DNA of 53,787 nt, taken from NCBI RefSeq assembly GCF_000003605.2, contig NW_003110974.1:300513-354299 (forward strand). Direction: 5' to 3'. Positions 1-10,500 of this stretch are shown here, one piece after another. The translations under genes were made by a program, and so were the position numbers. The stretch comes from Saccoglossus kowalevskii (lineage: Eukaryota; Hemichordata; Enteropneusta; Harrimaniidae). The stretch's first letter is position 1, and each line of letters opens with the position of its first letter. The notes beneath the pieces are model-generated. The model did no database searches and had not been told where the DNA came from. It saw nothing but the letters and a program-made list of their open reading frames with translations.

Positions 1-1280
1 AATTTACAAGTGTGACATGAGGATCTGTATTGTTATCCAACAGATTCAAACAAATATCTCTGAATGTGAAAATTCTTATTTTGGGGATATTTGTAATCAA
101 ATGTTGATACGATGCCAAGTAGATTTTGACAAACTTCAATAATAAATAACTAATTAAATTTGTAAAACCTTTTTTTACCCATTTTTTCCTCAGTATGAGT
201 CAGACATGTTATTTGTGATTGACTACAGAAATTGTAGTTAAAAGCTCTGTCTTGCATATGAATTATTACTTGTAGTACAACTTTTCTTTTATTGGATCTG
301 TCCCCATGCTGGGAATACAAAATGTACATGTACAGAGACATCAGTTATATTATTTTTAATAAAATATTGACAATTGCCAATGTGTCTTAATTGCTGTGAA
401 AACAGTTTTATATTTTGTTCCCTACACACATTTAGAACTATAAAACCATGTACCTAGGGGGTGATCCTTGTTGACAATACAACTGCATTTTATTTTAACT
501 GATTCTAACTGGCTAAAAACAATCACACCAGCTCTGCTGGGCACAGCCAACCATTTTTCAATCCAATAATTTCATCTGTATTCCGGAGAATCTTTTTTCT
601 GGTGTATCCACTGGCAAGGTTTCCAGCTTTATTCAAAAACTCTTTTTTTTAAACCAAAACTACATACGACATAGTAGCTAACAAACAGAAACAATCTGAA
701 ACTAAAAGAAACAAAATTAAAAATTAGTTCATTTGTATTTGCAGCTCCTATTCACGTTACGTCACGATAAATTATTCAATTATAGCGGCAAACACAGGGA
801 TTTCGCTGTAGTTTTCCACGGTTTTCGTCGTGAAAACGACCAATTTCGGACCATCGTCCTCAAAATAATTGATGAAAAAGTTTCGGAACCCATCGACAGT
901 AGAAACTTGAGGCGAAAATAATGAAAAAAACTGCTCTTAATGCCCGACCTGATTTCAGGTCAATAAAATAGAGCAACTTGCATAGGATGGAACTGTAGCT
1001 CTCTGATTTCGCGTTAACACCACGACGAACGAAATACCCGACAGCGAAACCAAGCAAGCTACAGAACTGCAGTTAACCTCCGACGCAAAATAACAAAAAG
1101 TGATTGATTGAGATCCATCATTACAAATGAATACAAACAAAATTGCTTCAATTTTCACAATATCATGTCATACATACACTGTCAGTTGACTAAAGTTGTC
1201 TGTCGTTTATTTTTTTTAACAAGAAACGAATCTATAAATACACAATATACCATAGACCCTCCAGTCTATGAATATACTTA

Positions 1281-1400
1281 CCAATAACAACTCCGAAATC
1301 TTCACGCTGACGAAAAACAAAATGGCGACCATAACAAAACCACTCGCGTAATCTTACACATGTTACAACGAATTTGATTGGCTGCTGTTTTTCTCGTAAA
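1281..1400 (-). promoter_or_regulatory. Candidate minus-strand promoter and first coding exon
   Basis: On the minus strand an ATG at 1332 opens MVAILFFVSVKISELLL and runs into a good splice donor, TTG|GTAAGT, at about 1281. The peptide is short and hydrophobic, like the start of a signal peptide. About 45 bases upstream of the ATG is a CCAAT sequence (AGCCAATCAAAT, near 1374-1385). The ATG overlaps GTCGCCATTTTG, which resembles the YY1-type element often found at animal transcription starts. I cannot identify a second exon between here and the left edge, so the product is unknown. It could also be a chance combination in an intron. Confidence 0.22.
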
Positions 1401-1493
1401 TTGTGAGACTGGAACGAGAGTTCCTATGCGGGTTGTTCAGATCCAGGTGGCTTTCACGAACAAAACCATTTTTGCAGCAAAATAATTGTAACG

Positions 1494-1585
1494 TTAAAAA
1501 ATAATTAAAATAAATAATAATAATAATTATAGTAAATAATTAAAATAAATGATAATTATATAAAAAAAAAATAAAAAAAAATTAA
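1494..1585. repeat. A/T-rich simple repeat (AAT/AAAT tract)
   Basis: This is low-complexity sequence of AATAAT, AAATAAT and long A runs. It directly abuts the LINE-3'-end-like motif at 1587-1617. Read on the minus strand it is a T-rich tail following that motif, which suggests it is part of a retroposed 3' end. Confidence 0.7.
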
Positions 1586-1586
1586 G

Positions 1587-1617
1587 CCAACCAGGATCTT
1601 ATTTTAATCAGATTGGC
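1587..1617 (-). repeat. LINE 3'-end-like motif (short relic)
   Basis: On the minus strand this reads CCAATCTGATTAAAATAAGA followed by TCCTGGTTGG. The same motif occurs on the + strand at 45953-45983, just downstream of LINE C-terminal coding. In both places it is followed by a T-rich tail (here the reverse complement of 1494-1585). I infer a severely 5'-truncated LINE, or a SINE using the same 3' end. Confidence 0.45.
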
Positions 1618-1691
1618 AACACAGTATCTTATATGAATCGTTCTACCAACGTCTAATATCTGTATAATTCTATTACCCGCGATTATTGCAG

Positions 1692-1994
1692 GTGTTGTCA
1701 AATTTCGGAAACGAAGATACCACTGGTGGCTATATTATACTCGTGTCTGACGGCGAAGAGACCAGCGAACCAATCATCGACGATATCTGGGGCGATATTG
1801 AGTTGGCTGGAGTTGTTATTGACACAGTGGCCTTTAGTGACAAAGCAGACAAAAAGCTAGAATCTCTGGCAACCAAGACGGGCGGATTGTCATTTTTCTT
1901 CTCCGGCAACGATGATACTACCGCCCTGTACGATGCGTTCACAAGCACAATCACAAAAAGACCAGGGGAGTCAAGTAACAATTTGCCTATCCAG
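1692..1994 (+). CDS. CLCA exon: C-terminal half of VWA domain
   Basis: 101 codons, phase 0 at both ends, between the acceptor TTATTGCAG and the donor CAG|GTAAAG. It encodes the VWA beta strand IILVSDGEE, the following helix, and the KLESLATKTGG and SFFFSGNDDTTALYDAF stretch that matches the CLCA pattern of LxxLSKxTGG followed by an aspartate-rich helix. The metal-ion-binding DxSxS loop of the VWA domain would be in the preceding exon, which is not in the window. Confidence 0.88.
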
Positions 1995-4900
1995 GTAAAG
2001 TCTGACTTCGGTTTTACTTGTCATAAAAAAACGGGCGTCGCAGAAGAATTCCCGAGTTATGCGTATGCTGGTCTCATTTGTTTTATCATCGTGGGAAACA
2101 GTTCTTTTGAACTTAACCAACTGACGGAAAACACAGATATATTATGCGCTGTGATAATGAAGCATACTTAGGATTTTATAATGACACGGAATGAACTCGG
2201 GCATGCGCAATATATTCTGCCCATTGTTCTTGCAACTGTTCTCATGTACTTGTGCTGTAGCATGACATCAAATATAATAATGATATATAGCATGAATAAA
2301 TTACAAAAGATGTTCAATTTTTGTTAACAAATCATATAATTATACATGTAACATTTACGTTTGTAATATTTATGTTATCAATCGCCTTTGTAATTATAGC
2401 TCTACAGTGGTGTCGTAAAGATTCCGTCTAAAGCCGCCAAAACCGATTCAGTCTCCTTGGACTCGGCTCTTGGTAAAATGACCCTGTTCTCGTTCACCTG
2501 GACCACAAATGAAGTAAGCGTAATAATGACGTCACCGGATGGCATCGAAATAAGTATTAATGACGTTGACATCTATAAGGTAGACAGAGCTTTGAAAATG
2601 ATTTCAATAAAGATTCCAGAAATAGCACAGGTAAATGTTTCCTTTAATTTATATTCTTAGTGGGCGGGACTAGGTGGTGCGTGGAGAGGAGCATGTTCAA
2701 ACGTCATTTAGGGTATCTTGTGTAGGAATAAATATGTTTAATATAGATAGTTTGAGGATTTTAACATTGATTACCAAAAAAACCCATCGTGAAACACAAT
2801 AACTAAACAATGGTTCAAATGCAGCGGTTTTATATAAAAGGATTTATTTATTTATTTGGAACTAAATAAATCAGAAAGAATGGAACAAATAACCAAATCC
2901 ACACCAAAATAGTTCCATAAAGGTTTGAATTTTTTCCAGCAAAGGTCAGACATTCACAAGATTATTTAAACTGTTCTTCTCAAAGTAAAATATTTGTAAA
3001 TGTTTATATATTCTGCCCTGAAACGAGTGTTTCCGAATTTCTATCCCTATTACGATTATTTGCAATTCAACCTTATGGAGTTGAAGGCATAATGTATTAA
3101 ATTATACGATTATTATTATTATTACTATGATTACACTGTGAATATTATATAATTTATTGTAGAGTGGTAAATGGACATATGTCATTAGTAACATCCACCG
3201 GTCGGACGAAGTCGTCAATGTCGGCGTGAAATCGGAGCGCAAAAGTATGGATGTTGAACCGATACTGTTGAGATCACAGCTTGATTCTACACTTGTTGAC
3301 TACAGTCAGGGACGTGCCCCAGTGATTATTTACGCAGAGGTCACCAGAGGTTATCATGCCGTTGTGAATGCTTCAATTATTGCCTTTGTCGACAACACAG
3401 AGGGCTATACGGAACAGCTTCGTCTGCTAGACAACGGGGCAGGTACAGACACCCCTTTTATGGCTATTTAGCTGAAATTGACATGATGCCATTATATGCT
3501 AAGATTATGTACAATAAATAATATACGTTTATGTTGATTTTTTTGGAGTTGGTAAGAGGTCTAAAGATTATGATTTAGTATGCTGTTACTCGATATGTAT
3601 GTTGTATTCGTCACATGGAACTCATCTCATACGCGATGGTGGTGGTGGTGGTTGTGGTGTGTGTGTGTGTGTGGGGGGGGGGTCGATGACAGTGGCGCTA
3701 TAACTGAAACGACTCGTCATTTCTATCCCATAATTCATTGAACATCTGTTTAAACCCTTTGATTTCTTTTGATAAGTATATCCCGGAGACAGCATGCCTA
3801 ATGATAATCAATGTTGTGATTAGCAATATATGTGTACGTGTGTGCAGACGTCAAAGAATGTATGACGCTCATCACTATTGTCAATAAAATATTTCATTGA
3901 AACATTGTTTATCTTCGAGTCTACGCCATTGTGGACATTATGCGGGCCAGTACCCGCCGTATTTACGTATCCTGCGAATTTTTAATTTTTGGCGAATATT
4001 TTTTATCATTTTTCGTAAAAGATTCTATTTTCGACTTCTTCGTGAAAACTACTATTTAAGTTGCTTTGATACTTTGTATTTAGGTACCATGGGCTGACCT
4101 CGAGATTTGTAAGAAGACAACAACAACTGTAATTGTCATGGCAACAACAAACTAATTGGCTGAAATATTGTGCGAACACTAATATGCAAACAGTTAACAT
4201 CTCATCGTACAGAACATTATCCACTTTGTTTTGAGGAAGAGACTATACAAAGACAGCGGAGCTATTTCGACTGTAAAAGTCGCTTGTTAATAACCGGACG
4301 TAACAGTGATGACACTGTATTAATCACATTGCGCCATTACTATCATGGAGATAATTACCTTGTTATTATTCGTCATTGCAGGATCGGATATCACAAAAAA
4401 TGACGGCATTTACTCATCGTATTATTTTAACTTCACCAGTGATGGGCGGTATGGTGTCCAGATTAAAGTAGATAACTCCGAAGGGTCTGCTAAGTTAAGA
4501 ACGCGCGTCAATGGCCGTAGCAGAGCTTTCCCCCGTGGAGTTAGTACTGGTAAGTTTTAGCTTGTTTTGGACGTTTTGAAAAAGTACACCACGTTGTATA
4601 ACTTGCTTTCCGTACTAATTAACGTGATATTATTCAGAAAAAAACTGATATGCGTTGTGTTTTGTTTTATTTCTACATGTAAACATTAATTCTCAGTTGG
4701 CTAGTATTGTTGTTGAATTGAATGATCGAAGTGAATGCATTACCAAATGTATATTTTTTTCTCTCAGATGGTAGGATTTCAGAACCAACGTATGAGGACG
4801 CGGAACAGTTTAATCGAGCGAACAGTGCGGGTACATTCGAGGTTACTGGGTATTACACGGACCCGAACGCACCATTAGATGTATTCGCTCCGTCAAGGAT

Positions 4901-7676
4901 AATAGATTTAGAAGTTGTGTCGACCTCACATGAACACCGGACTGTTGTACTGCAGTGGACTGCGACAGGCAACAATTTTGACCAAGGAACAGGTACTTCT
5001 AGATTTTGTCTGATTACAAGTCAGCAGAATTGACATACTGTTAAAAATATCTTATGTAATCAAACCAATCGTGTTATATCTTCCACGGGGGGGGGGTCAC
5101 TCTATATCAAAACCTTACACCATGTGCGTTCTTGCTAAAAAATAATAGGCCCCTAGGGCTGGCAGCACATTGCCAAACCATACCCCCTATTTCGGGCGCA
5201 CTGTAAATGTAGTACCCCATATTGAAGAAAAAAAACCACCCCTATTGCAGACATATATTGAGAACATCCTACTCCTATTGCGAGCATTCTCTGCCGTTTT
5301 TTTCACTCAAGTGGGGTGTGATTAACTCAAACAAGCTATGGCCTAGGGTGGTGTATGGGAGTAGTTGTTGCAAGAAGGGGCCTACAGCGGGCGCAGCAAC
5401 CCTGCGAGTGTATTCCTGGAGGCCTATTGCAGACATTAGAATTTTAAAGGGGGCTTATTTGCCTCCCGCGCGGGTCCGCTTTAGAAGGTGAAAAACACAC
5501 CTTTCCCCGCTAAATTTGGAACGCACATGGGGTAGTAACGGCATAAAGAGTGATCCCCCCCGGGTTATCTTCTCGTGCAATAATTTGTGTTGGCTGGTTT
5601 TCCCGCCTCAAGTGTCCTGGCGCACCAAGCTAGTAATGCTTACAGCATTCTGATTGGTCCATCCCATTCTCGTTCCTTGTTCTATTTCCCTTGGTTATCT
5701 GACTTCAGCCCTTACCCTCGTGGTCGTTTCATATATAAAGCAGATGTTTCCCACGCTTTCAAAAGTTGTACGAATATAAGACTGTTTTTTATTACTTTGG
5801 ACAAAAATAGGCAGTAATGCAGGGGCGATACAGAATTTTTTTAGGGGGGTCCAAACTTTAAAATCGCCAGACAAAGTTAATGATTTTTTTTATATTATAC
5901 AAAAACAAATTAAATACATTTTGCAACGGGGGGGGGGGGGTTTGGACCCCAAGAACCCCCCTCTAGATACGCCACTGTAATGTTAGAACTACCTCAAGTA
6001 TATATAAGGTCGAAGCAGGGGAATGAATGGACGCGACATTATCGTAATATTACAGATACGTATACGTAGAACGGAACTTGAAATGTTTTCAAATTACGTC
6101 ACTCAGTCACGTGCAATGGGCCGGAATCTCGGCCCAGTGGAACAATATGGCGATTACTAGTTACCTGCTTCCTAATTGCCATTCGAAAGAAACGCCGGGA
6201 ACCAGCGAATAATTTTCATCGCTAAGTTGCAAGCATCACAGCTACAGCGCCCTCCACGTCTGAATATACGTACCGCTTGATTCACGGATATTGATTCGTA
6301 AAAAAACACGAAAGCTATCTGAAATGATTGAAGGTTATATTACATTATGTTTTATACATAATACGAGGGTCCATTGCCCAGTTGTAAAAAAAAATATTCC
6401 AAGTAGGACCTAGATTTCCTTAGTGAAATCTAGCTGTATATTGGTTTTAATTATTTATTTGACAATCGTCTAGGTTTCACAGTACAAATATAATTTGTCT
6501 CGAGAGGCGGATCAATGTATTCCTATTTTGAAACGACTATATGCAAATGATGACATGCTTGCATTTTAATAATACGAAACATAACCGAACGTTGATTTTG
6601 TGAGTGGAATTTTAGCGAAAACTAACCGGATTTTGAATATGCAATATTGACGAAAATGTGTCATTTTATAGTATTGGTGTTTGGTACTGTATCCTGATAG
6701 ATACGTGGGACTAGGATATATCAATATTTACCAATATTGAAATGTTGGTCTTCCAAAATATACATGCTTATTCTATTTTGCATACAGTGAATAATATTGT
6801 GTGTGTGCTACAAATGAAACATTAATGGTTTACAATGAATCACATTCCAATTCGCTCATCAACCTGCAGTTTCAAACAAAAAATATGTTTTTAGTTCATA
6901 TTGCATGTTGAAATTACCGACTGGTATATTTAGAATGAATAAGCAGCTGGGTAAACCTCGCTGTGAACATTTGAAATTAGATTGTTTATTATTTGATGTA
7001 AATAAAAACCAAACCACAATAATTGTGTATTTTGTTCTTGATGATTTTAGGCGTTAGTACATTGTCGTGTACAGGTGGATTTACTGTAGCATGAAACTGC
7101 CTAGATTACCTACAATCGACTCTAACGTTAACAGCTACACACATTTGCATTTGCAATCAAATAATATTATAAACAATTTTCCCAACAGCGGCTGAGTACG
7201 ATCTACGAGTCAGTGAGGATATCAACGTTTTGTACGATGACCTTGAAACAGCCTATAAACTTGAGAATGATGATGTGACTGTCGGGGATCTCACGGCACC
7301 ATTGGCTGCTGGGTTAATACAACGCATAACAGTTAAGATTCCATCCACCGTGGATAAGACTGCCATCAAAATATCTTTTTCGATCAGAGCGTTAGATAAC
7401 GCTGGCAATCGTGGTGACCCGTCCAACGTTGCTACTGCTACATTGTACGCCCCGGGCGCTGACGCCGTAGTAATTATAGTAGTGGTTTTTGTCGTACTCG
7501 TTTTCTTAATATTGCTGGTCATTGCAGTATGTGTGGGGATTGTATTATACAGGAAGAAGCAGACAAAGGCGAAGACATCCACGGCTGAACGAGCAACATT
7601 CACTACCAAGGCAACAACAGCAACAGTAGTTGTGAAGAAAAACACTCCTAAAGGCGGATTAAAAGTGATGGTATAA
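1692..7676 (+). CDS. CLCA-family protein (calcium-activated chloride channel regulator-like), 3' part, six exons
   Basis: Exons: 1692-1994, 2400-2630, 3163-3442, 4382-4549, 4768-4992, 7189-7676. All introns are GT-AG and phases match (0,0,1,1,1). The exons total 1695 bases, giving 564 residues plus TAA at 7674-7676. Order: C-terminal half of the VWA domain (1-75, strand IILVSDGEE, later AFSDKADKKLESLATKTGG), the CLCA beta-rich linker (102-271, e.g. SLDSALGKMTLFSFTW), the segment LLDNGAGSDITKNDGIYSSY (about 265-284) that is a family signature, a fibronectin-III-like region (about 345-490, with TATGNNFDQGTG and FSIRALDNAGN), a transmembrane helix (495-523) and a Lys/Thr-rich tail. Known relatives are secreted or type I membrane proteins that self-cleave through an N-terminal zinc-protease domain and modulate TMEM16 chloride channels. 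That N-terminal domain is outside the window. A variant polyadenylation signal ATTAAA lies at 7868. The family call is firm; the exact paralogue is not. Confidence 0.9.
2400..2630 (+). CDS. CLCA exon: beta-sandwich segment after VWA
   Basis: 77 codons, phase 0 at both ends, acceptor AATTATAG and donor CACAG|GTAAAT. The peptide starts LYSGVVKIPSKAAKTDSVSL and contains DSALGKMTLFSFTW and VIMTSPDGIEI, matching the family pattern of a STVGxDTxFxxTW strand followed by a LxxPxG strand. A second possible acceptor eight bases downstream would break the frame, so 2400 is chosen. Confidence 0.85.
3163..3442 (+). CDS. CLCA exon: strand-rich segment ending in DNGA
   Basis: Starts SGKWTYVISNIHRSDEVVNV after the acceptor TTTATTGTAG and ends LRLLDNGA plus one base before GTACAG. 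The opening matches the CLCA pattern GxWxYxxxN, and the LLDNGAG at the end is the family signature that is split by the next intron. The middle (YSQGRAPVIIYAEVTRGYHA) is the usual PV-IYAxVxxGxxPVxxA strand pair. Confidence 0.87.
3640..3681 (+). repeat. GGT/GT/G simple repeat in a CLCA intron
   Basis: A (GGT)n run passes into (GT)n and then a run of ten G. It lies in the intron between 3442 and 4382. Confidence 0.85.
4382..4549 (+). CDS. CLCA exon: NDGIYSxYF signature
   Basis: Begins with the last two bases of the split glycine after CATTGCAG and ends with one base before GTAAGT. It encodes SDITKNDGIYSSYYFNFTSD and GRYGVQIKVDN, the best-conserved CLCA block after the protease domain. Phase 1 on both sides. 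Confidence 0.88.
4768..4992 (+). CDS. CLCA exon: start of fibronectin-III-like region
   Basis: Between the acceptor TTTCTCTCAG and the donor GAACAG|GTACTT, phase 1 on both sides. It encodes NRANSAGTFEV, then DVFAPSRIIDLEVV and VVLQWTATGNNFDQGTG. These match the family's S-G-G-x-F, PPxxIxDLxA and LxWTAPGxDxDxGxA motifs. Confidence 0.87.
5084..5568. mobile_element. Non-autonomous DNA element (MITE) with about 45-bp terminal inverted repeats
   Basis: The left end (about 5084-5131) reads GGGGGGGGTCACTCT, then CCATGTGCGTTC. The right end, read backwards, has GGGGGGGATCACTCT, then CCCATGTGCGTTC (about 5519-5568). No transposase coding is visible. A short internal motif, CCTATTGCAGACAT, occurs in three variants (5238, 5273 and 5422). 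It sits in the last CLCA intron. No certain target-site duplication is seen, so superfamily is open. Confidence 0.6.
5820..5977. mobile_element. Short hAT-like MITE
   Basis: 158 bp beginning CAGGGGCGATACAG and ending CTAGATACGCCACTG. The inverted ends CAGNGGCG, then GGGGGGTCCAAA, correspond on both sides. TAATG occurs directly outside both ends (5815-5819 and 5978-5982) as a possible partial target duplication. CAGNGGCG ends are typical of hAT-type elements. It is in the last CLCA intron, about 250 bases after the previous MITE. Confidence 0.6.
7189..7676 (+). CDS. CLCA last exon: end of FN3-like region, transmembrane helix, tail
   Basis: Begins after TTCCCAACAG, completes the split alanine, and continues AEYDLRVSEDINVLYDDLET to FSIRALDNAGN and SNVATATLY. 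It then encodes a very hydrophobic helix of about 29 residues (AVVIIVVVFVVLVFLILLV onward), a RKK stop-transfer signal and a 40-residue Lys/Thr-rich cytoplasmic tail ending KVMV. This makes the protein a type I membrane form rather than a purely secreted one. Confidence 0.9.
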
Positions 7677-9494
7677 ATATAGCAAGCAGTTGAACGTACA
7701 TTTAGTATCCACGCCGTTATATGATGGCCATTATCGGAGGTGACAAGGTTCATAATGATAACCATTCATCAAGGCTACAAATTGCGGATATTTCTATGCC
7801 TTTGAATGTATATATTTATTTATTTTGTTTATACATTAACTATGTTGTGTCCGATCTGCTCACTACAATTAAAACACGTTTTTATTTTTTTGCAACCATA
7901 GCCATTTTTACCTGAAAGCGATTTGATATTGCTCATGTAACGTTGACTCGACATTGAATTTGGTAGATAACATCTTGACACACTATTTACTAACCATTTG
8001 TTTTTATATTTATTTTGTGTGTTCTCATTTGAAATGATTGTCTCACATTGGTCGATGATAGAGAAGTTAAAATCTGTCAACAAAAAACACAAATAACATA
8101 AACTATATTGTTCACAGCTTCCTTTTGCGTTTCAAAGTACTGATTTGTCGAGGATATATATATGTTGACACTGTCGCCAAGAATTTTTAACACTCGCTTG
8201 CATTCCATTTCTGTAATATAATTCCTTTTTTTGCACCTCTTAAAGAGGCATCATTGTATATATCGTAGTACTTTTCTCATATTGTCATCTTAATATATGT
8301 TAAATTTGCTGTAGAATTAGGATCACAGTGCCAATATTGTGTGTTATCCATTTATTTATAATAATAGTCATCCTAGAAGACGTAGTGTATTTTTCATAGT
8401 CAATTAACTTTTGTTATTGGTGCATGATTTACTTAAAGCAGTAATCATTACTTGTTATTATTTGTATTCAATAATTTTTATAATAATATTTGAGTGTTTT
8501 AACACGTTGTCATCGTGTCATGTTGTTTACAAATGTGTATGTCTCGGTATATCCACTGCTACAAACAAACAAGTATTACAACCTATATTTTATAAATATT
8601 CTGTATCCCCTGACATAGGCAATATATCATGATTGACGAGTACGATGCTTTCGTCATCATAGTACACAGATAATTACAACATCGAAACTCAAAACAATGA
8701 AAGGAAGCAGCATGAATATCATCCAGATAATCATCAGACTTTTCAAGTTTTTTTCCGTTGATTTAATTAGAGTTTAATCACAGACAACCAATGGAAACGC
8801 TACTTCAATATACATTTTTTTCTTTACAATTTGAATTCAAAATCAGTCTAATTACCCACATATCATTATTGTCAATAACGTTGTTGGTAACAGGAGAAGT
8901 GAGTAAATGATGAATCTGCGTCTGTTGTCGTCGTAGTCATAGTCGTCAATATTCATGTGAATACGTATGATAACATGAACAGTTAACTTGCTTGTTTCTT
9001 TAGTGTATGATCAGAATTAGTATCGAGAATACAATTACAATTTTAGTCAGCTCACATTTAAAGTTACGTATTGCATATAAGTATTATTCGTCGTCATCAG
9101 CAAATATATAGAATATATGCTATTTCAGTATTGGATGTTTCAGCATAATATGGAAGATGCAAATACAGACGTTATCGCATATAAATATGGCCCTCCAATT
9201 TACTCTCTCCCCTGTATATATTTTATCATCCAATATCTACCACGAATTACCCCTCCCCCAGAACAAACAATACCGGTCCATTACGCCACAAATATATTAT
9301 AATACCTCTAATACACGTATTCTGCCGTTCATTAATAAACGTGATGTATAACTACTTTCTCCTCACTCTAATATAATATATTGTATTCTATTGAGCCCCC
9401 CCTCCACTCATAACACAAAACAGTAAAAGACGTTCTGTGCTCCACAATGTAGTAATCCACCCGACCATATAATTTGCCCTTCAATATTCCCTCT
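7677..9494. other. CLCA 3' untranslated and intergenic sequence
   Basis: This AT-rich stretch contains the presumed 3' untranslated region (ATTAAA at 7868-7873 is one possible polyadenylation signal). I see no further coding, RNA gene or clear repeat. Confidence 0.5.
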
Positions 9495-10394
9495 AAGGTA
9501 GAGACGCAGTTTACCTGACAGGTAATTTAATTAGTTAATTAGGAAAGATGACCTCCCTTGTCCACAAAACTATATATTTTCGGAAAGCTTATTGTATGAA
9601 TTTTAAAATTTTGTTAGTATTTATTTTTCATTGACACTGTAGTTTGAAATATGCATAAAAATGTGCTTTTATGGTCAAAAGTGATTTAAAAAAAATAACT
9701 TCTAAACCATGTTTCCTGTCAAAATTGGTTTATGGGTACATCTGTTTACTATGAAGAAAGTGCCGTCTTGAAAACTGTCTACCCGTTGTCAATTTTGCAG
9801 GGCAGGATCAAATTTTACTACTTCAAGTTTATGCATAAATTAACACCCAGGCTAGTTGTCTGTACGATTGTTGTAACACTGTTCAGCCAAAACCAATGCC
9901 CCGACGGCGTTTTGAAGATAAATACATTGTCAATCATTTGCTAAAAATATCAAAGCAAAAGGTCAAAGCGTCTAGAAGCTATTTTTTTAAAGTTCTGGGA
10001 TGTGCACAAAAAGGAAGCTGAGATAATGGTAATTTACATAACAATTCACTCAGTAAGAAGTTTGCTAATGCTCATAATTAAAATGGCTGTAACAGTTCCA
10101 AATTTAAATATATAATCGTTTTGTTAAAGTTAAATATAGTGCATAATATGGAGATCCCGTCATTTCTTTTTTTCACCATGTTTCTTTTTGATTATTTATG
10201 TACAGCCTTGCTAAATCTTGCTAAGCATTCAAAAGAAAGAATGTTTGCACCTGTTATCTATGTTTAAAATTGTTTTTTGAATATTTTCCACTATTGACAA
10301 TTCTACAAAATTTTAACAGTCTATAGCCAAGACTATTTGGATAATAAAAAGCAAAAAAAAAAAAATTCACTCCCAAGTGCCTACGAACCTGCAT
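9495..10394 (+). mobile_element. Dispersed roughly 0.9 kb repeat element, copy A
   Basis: This segment matches 32443-33322 in inverted orientation over its whole length, from TAAGGTAGAGACGCAGTTTA at the left end to GAACCTGCATA at the right end, with small differences only. The match stops at the same points in both copies, so these are element borders. I see no recognisable protein; the longest ORF (9732-9944) does not resemble a transposase. It is most likely a non-autonomous interspersed repeat. Confidence 0.65.
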
Positions 10395-10500
10395 AATATA
10401 AGGTTATTACGAGTATACCTCAAAGTATGCGCGAAAACAGTACAGCTGGAGTACTGTCTGAGTGCATACTTTGAGGTATTCTCGTAATAACATTATTATA
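10393..10500. repeat. Hairpin (fold-back) repeat of about 105 bp
   Basis: The left arm at 10393-10430 (GGTTATTACGAG then ACCTCAAAGTATGC) pairs with the right arm at 10464-10499 (GCATACTTTGAGGT then CTCGTAATAACATTAT). The loop contains a second nested inverted repeat, CAGTAC / GTACTG. It begins exactly where element copy A ends and is absent from the corresponding end of copy B at 32443, so it is a separate unit. Confidence 0.65.

Larger units (their letters stand above)
1..1691. other. Intron or upstream region of the CLCA gene, no clear exon on + strand
   Basis: The first CLCA exon in the window begins at 1692 after a TTATTGCAG acceptor, and it starts in the middle of the VWA domain, so the missing 5' exons must lie left of position 1 and this stretch is at least partly intron. 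I see no VWA or CLCA N-terminal coding on the + strand here. It holds a candidate minus-strand first exon near 1281-1332, an A/T-rich simple-sequence tract at about 1494-1585 and a LINE-3'-end-like motif at 1587-1617, each listed separately. ORFs near 733-1158 on both strands are short and unrecognised. Confidence 0.6.

Noticed and set aside
7253-7765. 170-codon minus-strand ORF opposite the last CLCA exon
   Set aside because: Shadow of the real coding exon on the opposite strand.
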